Program-made: the position numbers and the translations under genes
The notes under the pieces: generated by a model
The model's input: the letters and a program-made list of their open reading frames with translations, nothing else
Databases searched by the model: none
What the model was told of the DNA's origin: nothing
NCBI GenBank assembly: GCA_904501915.1
Contig: CAJGCV010000024.1
Location: 1-23,958 of the forward strand
Length of the DNA: 23,958 nucleotides
Origin: an uncultured Akkermansia sp.
GTDB lineage: Bacteria > Verrucomicrobiota > Verrucomicrobiia > Verrucomicrobiales > Akkermansiaceae
Reading direction: 5' to 3'
Shown: in pieces, positions 21,451-23,958 of the stretch
Layout: the number at the start of each line of letters is the position of its first letter
How positions within the stretch are numbered: the first letter of the stretch is position 1

Positions 21451-23706
21451 TCAATTTCTGGAGCGTCCGTCGTCCCAGCCGGACTGAGACTGGCGTTTCT
21501 GAGCTTCCTGGCGCAGGCGCTCGGCCTCAGTCGCGCGGCGGGCTGCCTCCGCAGCAGCGGCAGACTCCTCTGCAGAAACCGGCTCTGCCACATCTTCTTC
21601 TTCTTCCGGAGCCGTATTTTCAGGCACATTGGCGCGGCGGGCAGGCCCGTTAAGTTCCTCAAGCATGCTGGGTTTGATGCTCTCAAAGAAACTCTTTACC
21701 ACCATGGCAGCCATGTGACCACCCGAGATACGCTGGTGAGGTTTGCCTTCATACAGAGCAGCATATGCATAGCGCGGATTATCCGCCGGCAAGAACCCGG
21801 TGAACCAGGCGAGGCGGCAATCCTGTGAGGGCGGCCCCCACTGCGCCGTGCCAGTCTTACCGGCGTTGGTGGTGTAGCTGAGCTTGGCGCGGCGTCCGGT
21901 ACCACCATTCACCACGGCCTTCATACCCTTGCGCACCACAGCCAGCGCAGAGCTCATATCCTGCAGATTGGTCTGCGCCGTGGGGGTAAACTGGTATACC
22001 ACGTTACCCTCCTTATCCAGCACCTGACGAATCAGCTGCAGCTTAGGGAGGTATGAGCCGTTTGCAATACCAGCCACAGCATGCGCCACCTGCAGCGGAG
22101 TTGCCAGCAAAGCCCCCTGACCGATAGCCATGTTGGCAGCATCACCCGCCATGAACCCGCGGCCGTAGTTGCGGTGCATCCAGGCTTCAGTCGGCACGTT
22201 ACCCGCCTTATCCGGCAGCGGCAGCCCGGTAGTGGAGCCATAGCCGAAACGGCGAGCAACCTCACACAGACGCGCAGCGCCAATACGCGGTTCACGCGTG
22301 GCTGCAATCTGGTACATGAACGGGTTATTGGAAAGCACCAGCGCCGTCACGCAGTTGATGGAACCCGCAAACTTGCTGTGGTTGCGGAACTCATGCCCAC
22401 CAATCCACACGCTGTACGGACAGTTCACATAAGTTCCCTCCGTTATCACATTGTGGCGCAACCCCGCCGCCACCGTAATGGTCTTGAACGTGGAAGCCGG
22501 CGGGTACACACCGGCAAATGCGCGGGATACCAGCGGAGTATTCGGATCCAGACGCAGCGCATCGTAATCCTTCTGCGAAATGGAGGGAATAAAGGTATTC
22601 GGGTCAAAATTGGGAGCAGAAGCCAGCACCACAACCTCGCCGGAATGCACATCCACCATCACAAAAGCACCGCGTCCCAGCGTATTATCGCGCAGCGACT
22701 GTTCGGCTGCCTTCTGCCACTCCAGATTCAGCGTGGTCACAATCGTGCCACCCGGGCGGGGCTTGCTCTGCAGCTCATCCAGAATCTTGTTGCCGCTTTC
22801 ATCGAACATGAGGCGCCACACGCCGGCTCGCCCGGTCAGCTGCTTGTTAAACTGCTTCTCCAACCCGGAGCGTCCCTCCTGGCGTTCAAATATCGGGTCA
22901 TTATGGTTGATGGGCCCCGTGGGCAACTTAGCCTTCACACCCGTGTAGCCCAGAATGTGACAGGCAGAGGTCTGGTGCGGATAATTACGAATGTAAAGCG
23001 GTATCAGATGCCCGTATTCAATGGCTTCCAGACGGGGGCGAATGGGTTCCAGGTCGCGTGCGCGGATGGTGGGTCCCACCGGCAGCGCCAGCCAGCGCCT
23101 CTGGCGGTAATGGTTCAGCAGCTGCGCATCTGTCTTTTCATACACCTTCACCCCGGCGGCCTCGTAGGCGGCTATCACCTTGCGACCAATGGACAGGATA
23201 TTGGCCTCGCTCTCATCTTTCAGCTGCCCGTAATTCACAGCCGGCTGGTACGCCACCTCCGAACAGACCATAACCAGACCATTGCGGTCCGATATAATGC
23301 CACGCGGCCCCGGCACCGTCAACGACATCGTGCGGGCATTCTTGCGGTTGGTGGCATACGCCACGCGAGAAGGGTCATGCACCGTCGGGTCTGTCACCGC
23401 CGTGGTCGGTTTCAAAGACCCCATACCGGTTTCATCCTGGGCAGGCTGGTCTGTGCTGGTCTGAGCGTGCAATGGCGAATCCGGGTCAGCAGTCTTATCA
23501 TATGTTTCCGCTTCGCCCACACCTTCCTGCATCGTGGGTGCCTTGTCTTCACCGCCCAGTTTCACGGTCTCCACAATCTCCTCTGCCGCCTCATCATCCG
23601 GCATATCTTCGATAAATGGTACCCCGCCCTGCTGCCCCAGGGTAGCGGGTGTCCCCATCATCATAGCCAGAAAAACAAATCCGGTATAGAGCTTTCTCCT
23701 CAGCAT
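21451..23706 (-). CDS. mrdA: Penicillin-binding protein 2 (class B transpeptidase)
   Basis: A 751-residue class B PBP. Its transpeptidase motifs are STFK with nucleophile S405 and K408, SNN (459-461) and KTGT (617-620). PBP2-type signatures include RGIISDRNG (135-143), the pedestal-domain region (about 150-330), DPNTFIPSISQKDYDAL, YPPASTFK and the FGYGSTTGLPLPDKAG segment. It cross-links peptidoglycan during side-wall growth with RodA, which is not in the window. Oddities: a 110-residue acidic, low-complexity stretch precedes the RGIISDRNG motif; the N-terminal hydrophobic segment (about 8-23, with TLGQQ) looks like a cleavable signal peptide rather than an anchor; and the end (690-751) is a Glu/Ala/Arg-rich tail. 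The ATG lies 9 nt after a -10 box. It is a single-gene unit with its own terminator. Confidence 0.9.
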   Translation of the reverse strand: MLRRKLYTGFVFLAMMMGTPATLGQQGGVPFIEDMPDDEAAEEIVETVKLGGEDKAPTMQEGVGEAETYDKTADPDSPLHAQTSTDQPAQDETGMGSLKPTTAVTDPTVHDPSRVAYATNRKNARTMSLTVPGPRGIISDRNGLVMVCSEVAYQPAVNYGQLKDESEANILSIGRKVIAAYEAAGVKVYEKTDAQLLNHYRQRRWLALPVGPTIRARDLEPIRPRLEAIEYGHLIPLYIRNYPHQTSACHILGYTGVKAKLPTGPINHNDPIFERQEGRSGLEKQFNKQLTGRAGVWRLMFDESGNKILDELQSKPRPGGTIVTTLNLEWQKAAEQSLRDNTLGRGAFVMVDVHSGEVVVLASAPNFDPNTFIPSISQKDYDALRLDPNTPLVSRAFAGVYPPASTFKTITVAAGLRHNVITEGTYVNCPYSVWIGGHEFRNHSKFAGSINCVTALVLSNNPFMYQIAATREPRIGAARLCEVARRFGYGSTTGLPLPDKAGNVPTEAWMHRNYGRGFMAGDAANMAIGQGALLATPLQVAHAVAGIANGSYLPKLQLIRQVLDKEGNVVYQFTPTAQTNLQDMSSALAVVRKGMKAVVNGGTGRRAKLSYTTNAGKTGTAQWGPPSQDCRLAWFTGFLPADNPRYAYAALYEGKPHQRISGGHMAAMVVKSFFESIKPSMLEELNGPARRANVPENTAPEEEEDVAEPVSAEESAAAAEAARRATEAERLRQEAQKRQSQSGWDDGRSRN

Positions 23707-23715
23707 TGCAACTGC

Positions 23716-23744
23716 ATTCTACCTCATTTCGCGCCCGCACGCAA
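23716..23744 (-). promoter_or_regulatory. Promoter of the PBP2 gene
   Basis: On the minus strand TTGCGT (23739-23744), a 17-nt spacer and TAGAAT (23716-23721), 9 nt before the ATG at 23706. It begins just after the rpmA terminator, so the genes are separately transcribed. Confidence 0.65.
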
Positions 23745-23746
23745 CG

Positions 23747-23788
23747 AAAAAAAAGCCCCGGCAACCACACAGGTGCCAGGGCTTTTTT
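23747..23788 (-). terminator. Rho-independent terminator of rpmA
   Basis: AAAAAAGCCCCGGCA (23749-23763) pairs with TGCCAGGGCTTTTTT (23774-23788) over 15 bp with one mismatch. On the minus strand it ends in eight T residues, 22 nt after the rpmA stop codon. Confidence 0.93.
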
Positions 23789-23810
23789 ATTTGCTTCTTA
23801 ATCTTAAAAC

Positions 23811-23958
23811 TTAAGCCTCGGGAGCAACGTTGACGCGGCGGCCTTCGCGATCGAAGAACACGCGGCCATCAACCAGGGAGAAAATCGTGTAATCGCGGCC
23901 CATGCCCACGCCCTTGCCGGGGTGGAACTTGGTGCCACGCTGGCGAACGATGATGTTG
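23811..23958 (-). CDS. rpmA: 50S ribosomal protein bL27, C-terminal part
   Basis: The minus strand from the window edge reads NIIVRQRGTKFHPGKGVGMG, then RDYTIFSLVDGRVFFDREGR and RVNVAPEA before the stop TAA (23811-23813). This is the conserved body of bL27, with the QRGTKFHPG and GMGRDYT hallmarks. The N-terminus lies outside the window. The protein sits near the peptidyl-transferase centre of the large ribosomal subunit. rplU is usually upstream, beyond the window. A strong terminator follows, so it is the end of that operon. Confidence 0.96.
   Translation of the reverse strand, partial: NIIVRQRGTKFHPGKGVGMGRDYTIFSLVDGRVFFDREGRRVNVAPEA

Noticed and set aside
22081..23814. A 577-codon open frame on the plus strand
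   Set aside because: It is antisense to mrdA, crosses its promoter and the rpmA terminator and shows no recognisable domain or ribosome-binding site.

Overview
The window looks like a chromosomal segment from a Verrucomicrobiota bacterium, most likely an Akkermansia relative. Reasons: a small secreted protein ends in a PEP-CTERM tail of the Akkermansia style (PEPTTATLSLLALAGLAA plus an Arg run), lipoproteins and outer-membrane efflux parts show a diderm envelope, coding DNA is GC-rich, and many genes start without a Shine-Dalgarno sequence. The species is inference. Most genes are housekeeping or envelope genes. No phage, CRISPR array or complete insertion sequence was seen.

Layout. 1-335 (-): 5' end of pnp. 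336-972: a non-coding stretch with hairpins in the pnp leader and a 340-bp segment bounded by heptanucleotide inverted repeats. 973-2285 (+): radC and a TatD-type hydrolase, translationally coupled, ending at a terminator shared with the convergent gene. 2350-4563 (-): tail-specific protease. 4706-5119 (-): small transposase-type HTH protein. 5120-6660: AT-richer patch with a 14-bp inverted repeat and the PEP-CTERM protein gene. 6678-6759 (-): tRNA-Leu(CAG) with its own promoter and terminator. 6919-11010 (+): a large kinase/PEGA/formylglycine-enzyme-like protein, an outer-membrane barrel protein and the PLP-binding YggS homologue. 11018-13359 (-): four-gene operon (low-molecular-weight phosphatase, two lipoproteins, GlmU-like acyltransferase) with ATGA overlaps. 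13383-14048 (+): queE. 14124-16017 (-): periplasmic thioredoxin-like protein and an RRM RNA-binding protein, separated by a 10-unit heptanucleotide tandem repeat. 16343-21270 (-): MacA / MacB-type ATPase / MacB-type permease / TolC-type efflux operon. 21451-23706 (-): penicillin-binding protein 2. 23811-23958 (-): 3' end of rpmA.

How the parts work together. The MacAB-TolC-like operon is a complete tripartite exporter. PBP2, the Prc protease and the barrel protein belong to envelope growth and maintenance. pnp and the RRM protein belong to RNA handling, and queE to queuosine synthesis.

The most striking general signal is promoter placement. At least six transcription units have a recognisable -35/-10 pair whose -10 ends only 6-11 nt before the start codon, predicting leaderless or nearly leaderless mRNAs. 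The other signals are two families of period-7 intergenic repeats, the inverted-repeat segment upstream of the PEP-CTERM gene, and the kinase-PEGA-SUMF fusion.
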